DNA from: Chalara sp. BL73
Lineage: Eukaryota > Ascomycota > Leotiomycetes > Helotiales
Direction: 5' to 3'
DNA: 64,000 nt
NCBI GenBank assembly: GCA_918026815.1
Contig: CAKJVC010000154.1
Coordinates: 1 to 64,000 of the forward strand
Below, piece by piece: positions 11,343 through 23,257 of the stretch (its first letter is position 1; every line of letters begins with the position of its first letter). The notes below the pieces were generated by a model. It worked only from the letters and a program-made list of their open reading frames with translations. It ran no database searches and had not been told where the DNA came from. Both the position numbers and the translations under genes were made by a program.

Positions 11343-12352
11343 CTACACCACGAAAAAGTCAAGGTTTCGATGCAGCCTTGAGGTGATCTCGACATAGTGC
11401 TTCTCGTTCTCAGTGTGGACAAGACCATGACGAATCATGTAATCCATCCATGTCATAGCAATGTTCAATTTGAATTCTCGGCGGTCCAAAGCCTCCCGTA
11501 TTTCTTCTATGGTCATCAAACGAAAGTCTTTCACTTCGCCGTCACAAGGCTTTGGGACCATATCAGCTGGCAGCTCCAATTCGTAGATGAATTGAGTCTG
11601 CGCCCGACTCCCTGGGCGACCAAAGTCATCAACAGACAGGTGATACCTCACGGTGCCACAAGCTTTGACGAACTTTCGGGTAAAAGCAGCTGGCAGAGAG
11701 GCTTCCTCTTCTGCTTCCCGAATCAAGCATTCGAGAGGGGGTTCCTGGGTTTGCACACTGCCTCCGACACATATCCAATTTTCCAGGGTATGTTGGCTTG
11801 TTCAAAGATCTTGTAGCGACCCAGAATTTCTGAACCCCATCTATCTGAACGTAGGCGATTAGGAATACGCCATAGGTTTCAATGCCAAACAAATCGGAGG
11901 CCGAACGACTGATTGACAAGACAAGTTCTCCCTCGTGGCCATAAATCGGGTACATTTCTGCCGATAATTTACAGAGCTCGGTAACTTCACCTCTCTCGTG
12001 CTCCTGCTGGAGCGTTTTGGCCATGAACGCGTTCCTCTCATCGAGGCTTTTGCCCGAATTGAGAGTGAGCGTTTTTCGTTCGCTGTCGATTTTCCAGCAA
12101 TCTGACCATTTGATTTGTTCCACTTTCGCGCTGCGGATATACCCAAAAGGCTGCTTATAGCCTTCAATTATGAAGTAGTGGTAGCTTGCAATTGAAGCCC
12201 TGTACTCGTGAGGGTCCTTTTGGAAGTAAGGCCATCTATATGAGGAATGTTAATTTGCGATCAAAGAGTCCTTCCACGCAGAAGGAAGGCTGGCTGACAT
12301 ACCCATCGACTTCTCGAATGAGGTCGAGGTTTGTGGTGCTGTTGGCCTCCAT
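11343..12352 (-). CDS. Nudix hydrolase with DUF4743-type N-terminus, frameshifted
   Basis: Exon 1 is 12352-12303 (MEANSTTNLDLIREVDG) and intron 12302-12236 joins in phase to exon 2 (WPYFQKDPHEYRAS...). The N-terminal half has the DUF4743 pattern common to thiamin-pyrophosphokinase-related Nudix proteins. The C-terminal half has the Nudix box ECLIREAEEEASLP (REx2EExxx core). Between them, near 11770-11780, the frame changes: FWVATRSLNKPTYPGKLD is in one frame and VGGSVQTQEPPLECL in another, consistent with loss of two bases. Without the lesion the protein would be about 314 aa. No intron fits. The expected activity is hydrolysis of a nucleoside-diphosphate-linked substrate or an oxidised thiamine diphosphate. 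The allele shown is probably non-functional or contains a sequence error. Confidence 0.75.
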
Positions 12353-13005
12353 ACTGTGAGAAATCGAAAGCTGGTGTTGGTGGAAGGCTGGAAAACGTGA
12401 TCTCTCAAATGACTTCTGTAATGAGAGGAAACACCTCATACATTCATCGTCCTTACCCGGTTGTATTGTCTGCTTTGTTCCTGCCCGTGGGAATCATGAT
12501 GTGAGATGAGATGACTTATTAGAGAGGCGTGCGAGCTAGACTAAATGAGGGAAAGCAGCAGCTATATCGATAAGCAGCATAGCTTGCGATTGAAGGTGAT
12601 CTAACCTAATCAGAAGGTTGCCTTTTTTTTTTACCTCTTATCTCTCCGCCCTCGACTGGCGCGGTAGCCTTGTGCGCTTGTGCGCTTGAGTGCAAAGAGT
12701 CAATGGCTACTTGATACCTAAGCACGTCACGGTGACGTTAATTGCAAGTCGCCGAATACGCATTTATTGATATTTACCGCTATATTTGCAAAAGTCCCAA
12801 TAGCCACTTGGGCTTATGCAGAGCGAAATGCAGTGCTGGGGCTACAGACAATGGTCGCCGATTCCCAACGCAGTTCTCCTCTCGCAAATCCAAAGCCCGA
12901 TCCTGTCTCCCTGAAACTCCAACGACTTCTATCTCACAGGCCACACTTCGTAGCTCAATAGGCAGATTATTGAGGTCGCAGTTCAAAGCAATATTAATTT
13001 GTTTG
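12353..13005. other. Divergent intergenic region
   Basis: Region between the starts of the minus-strand Nudix gene and the plus-strand ankyrin gene, so it holds both promoters. No specific elements are claimed. A T-rich tract lies at about 12620-12632. Confidence 0.45.
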
Positions 13006-15767
13006 ATGGATCCTTTGTCTATTACTGCTGGCGGCATCGCGTTCGCAACGGGTGCCATTGGGACCGCAAAATTCTGTAAAAAGTTACTGGGACTAAGAAA
13101 GGCTCCAGCGGAATTATACCAGCTCCATAATGAAGTATGTTTGTATTTCGAGCTGTGATCATCTTGTTTTCAACCGAATGCTTAATAGTCAAGCTCGGAA
13201 AGTAAAATGAATTTTGACAGCGTTGACCAGGTGGTTGATATAACTATTGTATTGGCAAAAACCCTGTACCTAGAGAGCGCGTTACGAAACGAATCCCATG
13301 ACGACTTCCTCCATCATCTTCGGGTCTTGAGACAGAGGTCAGAAAGTGATTTGCAGGAGCTACATGGCTTACTTAAAGATCACATCATCGAGAATTACCC
13401 GCAGCTAGAAGCCTTCGATGAAGATCATAAGGTACAAATCCGCTTTTCGAAGAGAGGCTGGGTGAAATATCCGAGGAAAGCCCATAGTCTCTGTCAGAGC
13501 TTGCGCGACCACCGCAAATCCCTTGATGAAGCAATAAATCACCTGCACGGGTATGTATCATCGTTCTTGCGCATATGTCCTAACTGGTATCAAGGTCTGC
13601 TGTATCACAAACACTAGTTAAACTTGATGCGCTCACAATAGCGACGTCTGATATGCTAGGAGTTCTTTCACAGAATCAAAATACTTCGAATGAACACCTC
13701 CAGGTTATGCAGGAAACTATTCTTGCGACACTAGAGAGCATCGAAGGCAAGATGCAACGCTTGTCACAGACCAATACCTCTAAAACATCAAGTTCTTCCT
13801 CCTCTAGACAAAGCCAGCTGAGATATATTCAAGCTCGGTCGAGTCCCAATGATGGTCACAACGGTGTGGGAGGTAATAAAAGTACACCTACCCAGGAAAC
13901 CCGCAACCTTTGGGAAGGGAACGCACATAATCCAAGTCAAGCAATCACCCAGCCTCGTACCATATCTACAACATCCCCTCCATCTATCATTTCGCTTCAA
14001 ACGACGCTTTATACATCAAGAAGTTGCGACCCATTTTGCGGTTGTCAATGCCACACATTCTCTGTAGTCAGATTTCCACCTTGGATGAGAAGCATAATCG
14101 GAGTCCTCTTTATAGGCTACTCGGGAATTCCGTACGTACAGCGACGTCGCTGCAATGAGCGAGGATGCAAACAAAAAGGAGAAAGTTTGGTGAAGGTCAC
14201 CTATTTTTTCCCCACATGGTTTTTGGCTCGAATGATCGCCGTTATTGACCGATGGAATTCTATTGATGCTCATGACATAGTCCTGAAAGCCCCTCGTATC
14301 GTTTCTTCTTCCTCTGAAGTATTCATAATGGCTCAGAAAGGGCACATCCGGGGCTTGCAAGAGATCTTCTCTCAAGGTAGAGCATCGATTTATGATGTGA
14401 GCGAAGGGGAAGGCCGATCTGTTTTGCATGTACGGTTGCTAGCTTCCAAAAAGCCCCTCAGAACTGATAGTTTCCAGTTTGCTCTTACTGCTAAGAGAGC
14501 TGAAGTGTGCGCTTTCCTCCTCTCGCAGCGTATTAGTCTCTTGACAGAGGATAAAAACATGCTGTAACGTCCTTTCTATCGCACAATTTAACCCCTGAGA
14601 AGAAGGGAATTACTCTAACACTCAAAAAGCTCACCAGTCGACCTCGTGTGGAACTATCTCCTTCAAGACTCTACAACTACGGAGAACATGGAAATACGAA
14701 ACGCTTTAGCAAGCTTACTAGATGCATCGGACAATCTTCTTAAGCGTGGCTTCAGTCCGCTTCACCGGATGATATTTGGTCTCTCCAAAGTTGACTTAGA
14801 CGACCATCTGCGTCTTTCCACTGCGGATATTGATACGCGCTGCTCACTCGGGCGAACACCTCTGTGTTGGGCTGCCCTGCGTCGTGATGCCAATCACGTA
14901 CGGAGTCTCGTCAAATTTGGAGCATCACTCGACTTAGCCGACAATCGAGGACAGCCGCCATTTCATATTGCTGCTGAAACCGGAGTCTTCGAATCCCTGA
15001 AGACACTTCTAGCCGCTGCAGCAAGATTAGAGGCACCGCACAGTCCAGTCTTCTCTCAATTTAGGGACGGCGACAAAGATGAGGAAGGTGAGGAATGTGA
15101 GGAATGTTTTTCAGAATTAGGAATCCTGACGGTCAGCGCCTTCTGCCTAGAGCTTATTGAGCGAAGAGATTATAAAGGACGAACACCTTTGCACTTCGCC
15201 ACACGGGTCAATCACATCGAGCATGCCAGTCTTCTTTTGCATTATGGGGCGGACGTTGACAGTCCCGATACACCACTGGGGAGAACGCCTCTGCTTCTCG
15301 CTATATATTGGAACAGTCATGAAGTCTTGTCACTTTCGTTATCGAAGAATGCTAGGACGGATGTTGCGGATAGCCAAAAGAGTACCATTTTGCACTATGC
15401 TGCCCGATTCGGCGATGCCCAAACTTTGGGTATTCTATCAGAAGTCGCGATTATGGGTATCAGTCCAGATTGGACAGACTTTGAGGGGCGAACGCCTTTG
15501 GATGCATTCGATCATGATCGCCCTTCCTTCATTGTTGAAGATGAAGAACTCACAGGAAAGAACAGGGAGACATTTAAGCGCTTTCTCCATTCCGTCAAGA
15601 CGAGCATCTTTTCCGACTCTGATCAGTCTGATATTGATATATTCTTCGATGCAGTCAGCTCCCTGGAGGCCTCCATTGCTAGTTTATCTGCTCTAGCACC
15701 CCTTGATGACAGGATAGATCAATCCCTCGTTCAACCTCTCGCCCAGCCTCTGGTTCAGCCTCTCTAA
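13006..15767 (+). CDS. Ankyrin-repeat protein with fungal STAND-type N-terminus
   Basis: Five exons: 13006-13134, 13189-13550, 13595-14429, 14478-14563 and 14630-15767. All junctions are in phase; the product is 849 aa. The N-terminus (MDPLSITAGGIAFATGAIG...) matches the HeLo-like/STAND N-terminal domain that precedes NACHT modules in fungal NOD-like receptors. Here no NACHT or other NTPase follows. A Ser/Thr-rich linker comes next, then a Cys-containing segment (CDPFCGCQCH, CNERGCKQ) and TYFFPTWFLARM. Ankyrin repeats occupy the last half: GRTPLCWAALRRDANHVRSL, GRTPLHFATRVNHIEHASLL, and STILHYAARFGDAQTLGIL. The C-terminus ends with a Gln/Pro tandem (LVQPLAQPLVQPL). The likely role is a cytosolic recognition or signalling scaffold, by analogy only. 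Confidence 0.85.
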
Positions 15768-18612
15768 TGGTCTGGTTCCTAGTTGACTTACGAGAGAAAC
15801 AACATTCTTGTATGATAGGAAGGTAACTGATGGTTCTACACATGACCTTCAGATCATCATACTTTGGGTTGGTACAATTTCTGGGCAGTTCCTAAAACAA
15901 ATGGCGAAATGGCTAAAGGCAACTTGAAATTTATCTAGGGACCAGGCAAAGTATGTGGGCGTCATGTAAGGGAAGGCAACGTGTCTGAAAAGTTATTGTC
16001 AGAGTAAGGTTGATAGTCTTTACCATTGCACTAGCTGGCCCAAAAGGTACAATAACCCAGGCCACTGCTCGACTAGCTTATTATACTATATATACCTCAC
16101 CACGTGATCTCTGACAGTTATAATAAGTTGTTAAACGTGTCGATGTACTATGCCTATTAGCAACCCTGAATAAAGGGAGTAGCGGTGGTTGCAGAGCAGC
16201 ATACCTTCAAAGTCTCTTTTTCACCATTAGTATTCTGAACTGTGCAATGTATTGTTGTATCGCACTCCTCTCGTCCACCCGGCCCACATTGTGAATATAA
16301 CAGAAGAATACTAGCGTGGTCCTGCTGGAGCAATCTAGGATCGCAGTACGACAGTTTTCTTTAAAAAAAATAGAAAAAACTCTTCACTGCAGAACATAAT
16401 CGAGTCAGGATAATTAGCCAAGCCAATAACTTGATTGGAGAGCATTTTGCCTTCACCTTGTGAACTTACCAATACTTAAATTTAACACCAGATTTCCTTC
16501 ATTACCAACATCTAGTATTTTTTTCTTGAACCCTTTTAATCCCCAAACCTCTGATCCAGAACCCAGTATCTGATAGTTCACTAGCTATTACTGTTGGAAT
16601 GCATGTACATAGCTACACGCGTTCCATCGGATCGCGGGGATTGTGGTTCTTCTACCACCTATATATCTACCTGGCAATAGGCCGTAGCTTAGAACGAATC
16701 AACAAATTCCAGAACCACACAAGCAAGAGCGTAGTCACAGCTACTACGCCTTTCGCTACGTGGTAGGTATTCCGACAATTGCATATCGACAACGAAACCA
16801 GTGGCATTTCTTAGGCGTATATCCTGCACCTCTTTTGATAGAGATCAATTTACCAACACTTAGGAGGAACTAAATATCACCTCCAATAGCAGATCATGTT
16901 AGAGGACGGCACATAACGCAAAGATTACAATTAGACACGAGTATACCGATGCCACCGAAGACAACCTTCGAGGCATCAGAAATACGTTTAGCTGACAGAT
17001 CGTCCCGGTTTTTTAGCCAGTCTCACTAGATTGCATGGGCAATTCTCCAAAATTAGATGTCGCTTAGTGCCCTTTACATGGTATCGAAAGAGCCTGTGGC
17101 CAAGTAGCACTACGTTGTTCTTTTAGCTATCTTGATCAGAGCCACCAGTACGCCCCACATCAGAAGATGGCCCCAAGTGCCCTAACGTGGAATTGTAGCA
17201 TGAGCAAGTGATGTAAACATATATTCGTTTCCTGTGGCATACTTGCTGATAGCGAAAAGGTGGGTCAACTCTACGTCGTCGTTAATGCGTGTGAAATATG
17301 GCTGGAAGATACAGGTTCATCAAAACTCACGGACCTAGACTAGCGAACGTTGATTACTGTTCCTCATCCTTGATGATTATTGCCATCGGTAACATCTCTG
17401 CTTGATCAGCAGACTGCTAGAGGATCAGCTAGTACCTGAAGAGATTTGCATCTGCCGATTTGTTGTATCATGTATTCATGTGGCGAGTAGCCTACAGTAG
17501 CCACATGCAATTAAGTGGCGATGTCTGAGGGCCAATTTATTATATTTATGCACGAGTGGAAGCCAGGCTGATGCTTGCATTCTACACCGCTGAGCAGAAG
17601 CCTCTCCCACTTAATATCCAACTGTTAGAGCTATCGAGTATTTTATTAGGTTCACTGCTGATAGTTTTCACTTTCGTGAGTCTTGGAGTGTCCGCTGAGC
17701 CCATTTGTGTCACTTGATTCCCCCGTTCGTTAAGATATAGAAATACCATAGTCTGTACCAATATATGAAGTATTACAAGATAATTGTGCGAGATGCAAGA
17801 CGCGAAAGGAATACCCAAAGCCGGGACGCCGGTACCTTCAGCAATCTCCTAAATATCGTCTTGCGCAACTGAGGAAGCTGACTATATTCGTGTGGCAATG
17901 CGCACATGGTTGACCAGGGAGTACTTGCAGCCAAGCTCATTTTGGTCTGATCATGGCCAAATGAGCTTTGATCAATTCAAAGCTTTTCAAACAGATTGGA
18001 TCTGAAGCCCTAGCAGATATTAAAGTTTAGTCACGGGCGGCAAACGACTTCCCCGGCTAAGCTCTGTCGTACTGTCCAATCTCGGTACTTGGAAATGCGG
18101 GGTGGATATATGAAACATATTCTGCCTATGCAGATTAGCCATAAATTGAGAATCGTTTGTTGCACCTTTTCCAGAGAGTCTTATCTGTCTGTACCGAGCT
18201 ACCAAAGCTTGTTTCGAGTTCGGCAGACGTCTCAATCCTTGTTACCACTTTCGTTTAGCATTCTGCTTCACTATGATACGTCCGAAGTCCCCTCGACCGG
18301 AGCCAATTAATACTCCTTTCGGCAATCCGGCCAACATATTTGATTGTCTTGCCCTAATCACTAGCCACATATATCAAAATGAGCCTCCTCTAAAGCCCCA
18401 TGACTCAAGGCGAGTCTGACGTACGCAAATTGGGCATATATTACCTATCTTCGCACGGCTGATGAGCACAAACAAAGGTAGTTGAAGTTGCAATATCAGT
18501 TTTGGCTAAACGAAAGAACTTCTTTCTCAGAGTCAGTATAAGATGTCAGGCCTCGGGGAGTTTCTCACGCAACCCAAGTGCTTGGATCTTAAGTAGTTCC
18601 ACAAATCAAGCC
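15768..18612. other. Long gene-poor intergenic region
   Basis: About 2.8 kb without a supported gene. Reading frames are all short; no transposon motif, tRNA or obvious tandem repeat was seen. The 3' part holds the tyrosinase promoter. It could contain a decayed repeat or a non-coding transcript, which I cannot tell by eye. Confidence 0.4.
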
Positions 18613-19946
18613 ATGGCGCCCAGCTCCAGTGCCTTGAGGGTGTTGTACTTCTTCACGTCGATTATTTCTTTATTCTTTGTCAATGTAGGAGCAGATACGG
18701 TCTCGGATCTGCAAACAAAGGGAAGGACCGCACTCAATGCTCAATTAGCAAAATCAACAACATGCACCGCGTCTAAGCTTCAGGTCCGCCATGAGTGGTA
18801 AGAAACCTTCGGTGTACTGGAACTACTTGTCTGATGATTCTGGTCAGGGGTGATATGACTATCAATGAACGAAAGGCCTATATTGCCTCCGTTCAGTGTC
18901 TCATGACCAGTCCTTCCAAGCTGCCAGCTGGACAATTTCCTGGTGCCACGAACCGATACGAAGATTTCGTTGTTATTCATATGCAGCAAACGCTTAGCAT
19001 TCATGGAACAGTAAGCCTTTTACTCAATGCTCCAGAACTAACCTCCTTATCTAATCGATAACAGGGAAACTTCCTATCCTGGCATAGGTACTACACTTGG
19101 GCGTTTGAGCAGGCTCTTCGCAACGAATGTGGATACAACGGTACTCAACCAGTAAATACAATTATCCTAATGATTATACTTAGATTATAGTTACTGATGA
19201 TATACAGTACTGGGACTGGGGCAGATGGGCCAACCAAGTGGAGACATCACCGATCTTTGATGGATCTGATACAAGCATGAGCGGCAACGGCCAGAAAGTT
19301 GCACACCAGGCCACCGCAGTTGGACCCGCACAGAATGGAGGAGGCTGTGTTACCACTGGCCCTTTTAAAAAGTAAACCACTCACCATTGTCCTGTCCTTA
19401 GATTTACTGAATATACACAGCATGACCGTCCATCTTGGGCCCGTCTCCCCTATGGCAGACCCAGCTCCGCCTAAGAACCCTCGCTCCGACGGTTTCGGTT
19501 CTAATCCGCGCTGCTTGCGCCGCGATCTTGGAAACTATTTGACATCAAACTATGCCACAACTGCTATTATTGCCACGCTAATCAACAATCAGAAGACTAT
19601 TGGCCCCTTTCAGGATACTATGCAGAATGGGCAAGGTGTCCATGGCGCTGCGCATTTCACTATTGGTTCTGACCCAGGTGGCGATTTCTACACGTCGCCC
19701 AACGATCCTGCATTCTGGCTTTTGCATGGAATGATTGATCGTGTATGGACAATCTGGCAAACCCAAGATCTCCCAAATCGCATGCAGGTTATTGCAGGTG
19801 GGACAAGTATGTTCGGGGGAGGAGCACAGCAGAAGTTGACGGACAATATCAATCTAGGCGTGCTTGCGTCGAAGGTCTATCAAATCAAGGACTTAGTCAG
19901 TGTGGTTGATGGACCATTTTGCTATGTTTACGAGTCAAGTTATTAG
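18613..19946 (+). CDS. Secreted tyrosinase / polyphenol oxidase
   Basis: Type-3 copper enzyme that oxidises phenols to o-quinones. Exons are 18613-18797, 18848-19010, 19065-19151, 19208-19371 and 19421-19946; all introns are 49-56 bp and in phase; the product is 374 aa. An N-terminal signal peptide is visible (hydrophobic run ALRVLYFFTSIISLFF, then VGAD). CuA ligands: His in VIHMQQ, SIHGTGNF and SWHRYYTWAF. CuB ligands: the two His in GVHGAAHF and the His in PAFWLLHGMIDRVW. PFKNMTVHLGPV is also typical of the family. There is no long C-terminal extension, so this is a short secreted form like other ascomycete tyrosinases rather than the self-masking long form. It stands alone in a gene-poor region; no pigment gene cluster is visible nearby. 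Confidence 0.93.
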
Positions 19947-21019
19947 AACTTCGAAAGGTTATGCTAATTGTCAGTTGATATTCACTGAATTGCACTTGAT
20001 AGCCAGTTTGTCAGCATGAATACCGTACACTACGATCTAGAATTGCATCTGTTTTACCGCATCATCTAATTCCACTAGGCTATAATGGCTTCGAAGTTTT
20101 AACCCAACTAATATGGTTTTATGAGCTAGGCCTCATTCTTAAATTTTCTAAGACTTGCTTTATAGGTCTGAATAAGGACTTATTAGGCTACCAAAAATTA
20201 TGAAAGCCCTAAAAACGTGACTTAAAGCTATTAAAGCATCATGTTCGAGGCGTTGAGCAAGGTTTTAAAGCATTCATAAGTATTACTACTTTAATAGATC
20301 CCCCTTACTCAATAAATCAGCTCTTGCAGTTTAGACCTAATCTAATAAGTCTATTGAAATATGGGTATTCGGAAGCTTGTATTGTACGCACGGCGGCTGT
20401 ATTTCAGTGGTTAAGGAAGGATGTATTATCTTAATTGTCAACTATTTAGGATTCTCAGTAAAGGGGCAGAGCACCCTTCACTGATGACTAAACCTTTTAC
20501 GTACGGTTAGATCCCAATACACCTACACTATAGGGACCCCGTACAGTTACAACCCATATTTACGGCCGTCACATGACTTACAGGTGGGCTACCACTTTCC
20601 AACAAAATCGGTATTTAGGTAGAGCCTCCTAAGTTATAGGGCATCTACCTTCCCACTCATCGCGGGAACTTTATGGGGAACTTATTGTGCCTTTATAGTC
20701 TAACCTTTCCTCACATCAAGAACCTCAGCAGAGCCAAATCCACGTGACCTCATCACCCCTCTCCATGCTCTGTATCCTATATTCTGATTCCTCATTTGAA
20801 ATACAGCATCATCGCATCAGAATACCACCCAGCCTTTCCAATTACTCATCGAATCTTAGTTTGCAATCTTAGTTTACAAGAATACACAATCATATCTATG
20901 ATTCGCCAGTTATGCTGACAATACCCTTGCTGCTAAAGGTTTTCATCCCTATTGCTCAGTATCAGGTCTGACGCTCTGACTTAGAATCATCTTCTATCAT
21001 TGAAAGTTCTGTCTCCTCT
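19947..21019. other. AT-rich intergenic, possibly a mutated repeat relic
   Basis: From about 20085 to 20480 the sequence is rich in TA, TTA and CTAA steps and poor in open frames, as expected of repeat-induced point mutation. No protein motif survives. The 3' part would be the promoter of the gene at 21020. Confidence 0.35.
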
Positions 21020-22313
21020 ATGAGCGCTGTCGCGTCAACAACATTCGCCACCATGGCACTACCTATAAAGGCATTAAGCATTGGATACGACACTGGACAT
21101 GGCGACTTTTGGTTTGGTCGATCAATTGATTGTGGTATACCAAAGCCTTTCCGTGCTCAGTACGATATCGAAGAGATGGACTGTATTTTCCAAGAACTAG
21201 ACGGATACCAAAGGTGAGTTGAAACGGTGATAAGTTCATAGAACCCGCGTTCTTGGAGACGTTCTGAGATTAACAAAAGAACTAATGTTGATGCATAGAC
21301 GTGGAATTTTTCCGCTCGCTAAATTGCCTCCCGAACTTCGAGATCGCATACTGGAGCTTACCCTTGAACCACTTCTTATCGACTTTGGTCATGGTGGGAA
21401 GAGATATTTAAGTGTCAATGTGGTCCCAAATACAGATCATAAAAGGTTCAAACTTCTTGAATTTCAGGGTGATTACACTAGATACTGTACTTGGTACGAC
21501 GTGAATGACAAGTTAGCTCGGAAAGCACAGGGCATCATGCAGGCAATAACCGGAGACACTCTTTTCCCACCATATCGATGGTGGCGAGGCCATCCATTCC
21601 AGCATGTTCAAGACAAGCTTTCTGAAGAAGAATTTAATCTTACCCGAACAATTACAAGCCATGTAAGCCGGCAGCATCCCTTTCGGTGTTCTCAGTACAA
21701 AATGTATGTTCTGCAATCTCGGCAACCACCAACTAGCTCGTCAGTAGGCAATATCAAGATCGGGCCGCAATTCATTCCTCAACTTGCGAACATCTCAGCT
21801 GCCTTTCGAAACGATTTTGGTAGAGTTTTATGGAGTAAAGTTCACCTCAACATTGCGATTGATGAGGCCAGGTGCTTTTTGCAGGATCGTCCTGCTGTTC
21901 ATACAACTATCAAGAGCCTACACTTGAACATCACTGAAACCTACAATAGAGAGAGACTCGCAAGCAACGTAGGAGCACTTACTTGCTTACGTGGTCTGGA
22001 CCATCTTCGAGTTTCACTACATATACGAAAAGAAGATATCATGGACGTTGCTGAAGCTAAAGGCTTGCTTCACTACTATCTTCGCATTTTGAGAGTTATG
22101 CACGTAGAAAATACTTTCGAGTTAGATATAGACTTCAGTTATGCATTCATAACTGTTACCACTATGCTAGAGTTCCCAGCTACCTCACGACGAACGGATA
22201 TCGAGAATGAATTGAAGCCTTTGAGGAAGAAATATATCCCCATCTTCGAGGACCTGATGACGCCGGACTCTCTTCGATCTTCACAGTTTCCCAAGTTGGA
22301 GAACTATCAATAG
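21020..22313 (+). CDS. F-box/2EXR-like protein of unknown function
   Basis: Two exons, 21020-21213 and 21299-22313, with an 85-bp GT-AG intron in phase; the product is 402 aa. The second exon opens with FPLAKLPPELRDRILELTLE, an F-box/2EXR-type LPPELR motif; the rest has no motif I recognise. Fungal proteins of this build often serve as substrate adaptors or have no known role. An alternative start is the ATG at 21053, in the stronger context CACCATGG, which would remove 11 residues. The gene lies directly upstream of the hAT insertion, about 0.5 kb away. Confidence 0.75.
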
Positions 22314-22791
22314 GCACCTTACACAATCAATTTCCAAGGATCGCGCCTCGGGTATCTTGACAACTTCTCCTAACGGAGCAATATATGGCGAGAGCACTGC
22401 CACAGGCGGCGCATAGATAGGCATAGCCACCGCGAAGAGTGCAATAGGCTGGTTGGCACAATCAAATATGAGACTGACTTTGCAGAGGTGAGGGCTGAGA
22501 GAAGAACATTATAGTTCATGAGAGTATAGTGTGGCGATAAAATCTCATTTCTATGTGTGGCAATCTCCAACACATTCCAAACCTAGTAGTTAATTTTAGA
22601 AACGGAGTCATGTGAACAAAATTAGTGTTTTAGTCCTTCTGACTTCTAGTGAAACCGTGTACAGAACATTGGTTTACCTATTGTTCAGACAGCGGAAGTT
22701 GATCGGTGGAGCCTATGCATTAACTAGCATTTCAAAGCATTCTATGTGACTCCTGGCGCATGTCTGGCTTGGAATAGATACTTGTGATGCG
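22314..22791. other. Intergenic flank of the transposon
   Basis: No gene seen. This is the left flank of the hAT insertion; the pre-insertion site would join ...GATGCG, CATATACC and TGGAAG.... Confidence 0.5.
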
Positions 22792-22799
22792 CATATACC
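22792..22799. repeat. Target-site duplication, left copy
   Basis: CATATACC, identical to 29032-29039 on the other side of the element. Eight bases is the standard hAT target-site duplication length. Confidence 0.88.
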
Positions 22800-22808
22800 T
22801 AGACTGCG
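22800..22808. repeat. Terminal inverted repeat, left
   Basis: TAGACTGCG; the inverse complement is at 29023-29031. Short imperfect TIRs starting TAG are usual for hAT elements, although position 5 is C instead of the frequent G. Confidence 0.82.
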
Positions 22809-22814
22809 CAGAAA

Positions 22815-22938
22815 CCCACGGGGCGGGCCGGGGCCCCCGACCCATGGGACCCCGTGGGTCGGGTCTTCGAGGCTCGCTTCCCCCGTGGGGTGGGTTGTGT
22901 ATTTTGACCCCGACCCGCGGGACCCCAATGGGGCCCCG
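22815..22938. repeat. GC-rich subterminal array, left
   Basis: Dense run of ACCC/GGGT words, several palindromic (CCCATGGG, ACCCGCGGG) and repeated GACCCC. Subterminal repeats of this kind are transposase binding sites in other hAT elements. It contrasts sharply with the AT-rich interior. Confidence 0.7.
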
Positions 22939-23257
22939 ATAAGATTAACTAAATATAGAAACTACAGTCAAACTCCTCTACAAGAATGTAGGGCGGACTG
23001 GCGGAATTTTAAAAATATACGAGGTATTCTAGTATCGAGATGATTCTTTCCAGTTTTGGCATTGATTTTTCTATGTGCACACAGGTTAAACAAGGCTATT
23101 TTGTATACTTGTTTTTACAAAAGTACTTGAAATGCAAAGTGGTTGATTAGTATAAAAATTAGTATAAAAATTAAACTTCAAATGTTAAATCTAAACATAT
23201 TGTAATAGAGTGGAAAAAATTTGTGAATTATAATAATACAACACTAATATTCTAAAA
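22939..23257. other. Element-internal non-coding left region
   Basis: AT-rich stretch between the left subterminal array and the transposase stop, probably 3' UTR. It contains two ATTAGTATA copies near 23147-23165. Confidence 0.6.

Noticed and set aside
22713..22928. Minus-strand open frame with Gly/Pro-rich product
   Set aside because: It is the translation of the GC-rich subterminal array of the transposon and lacks any protein motif.
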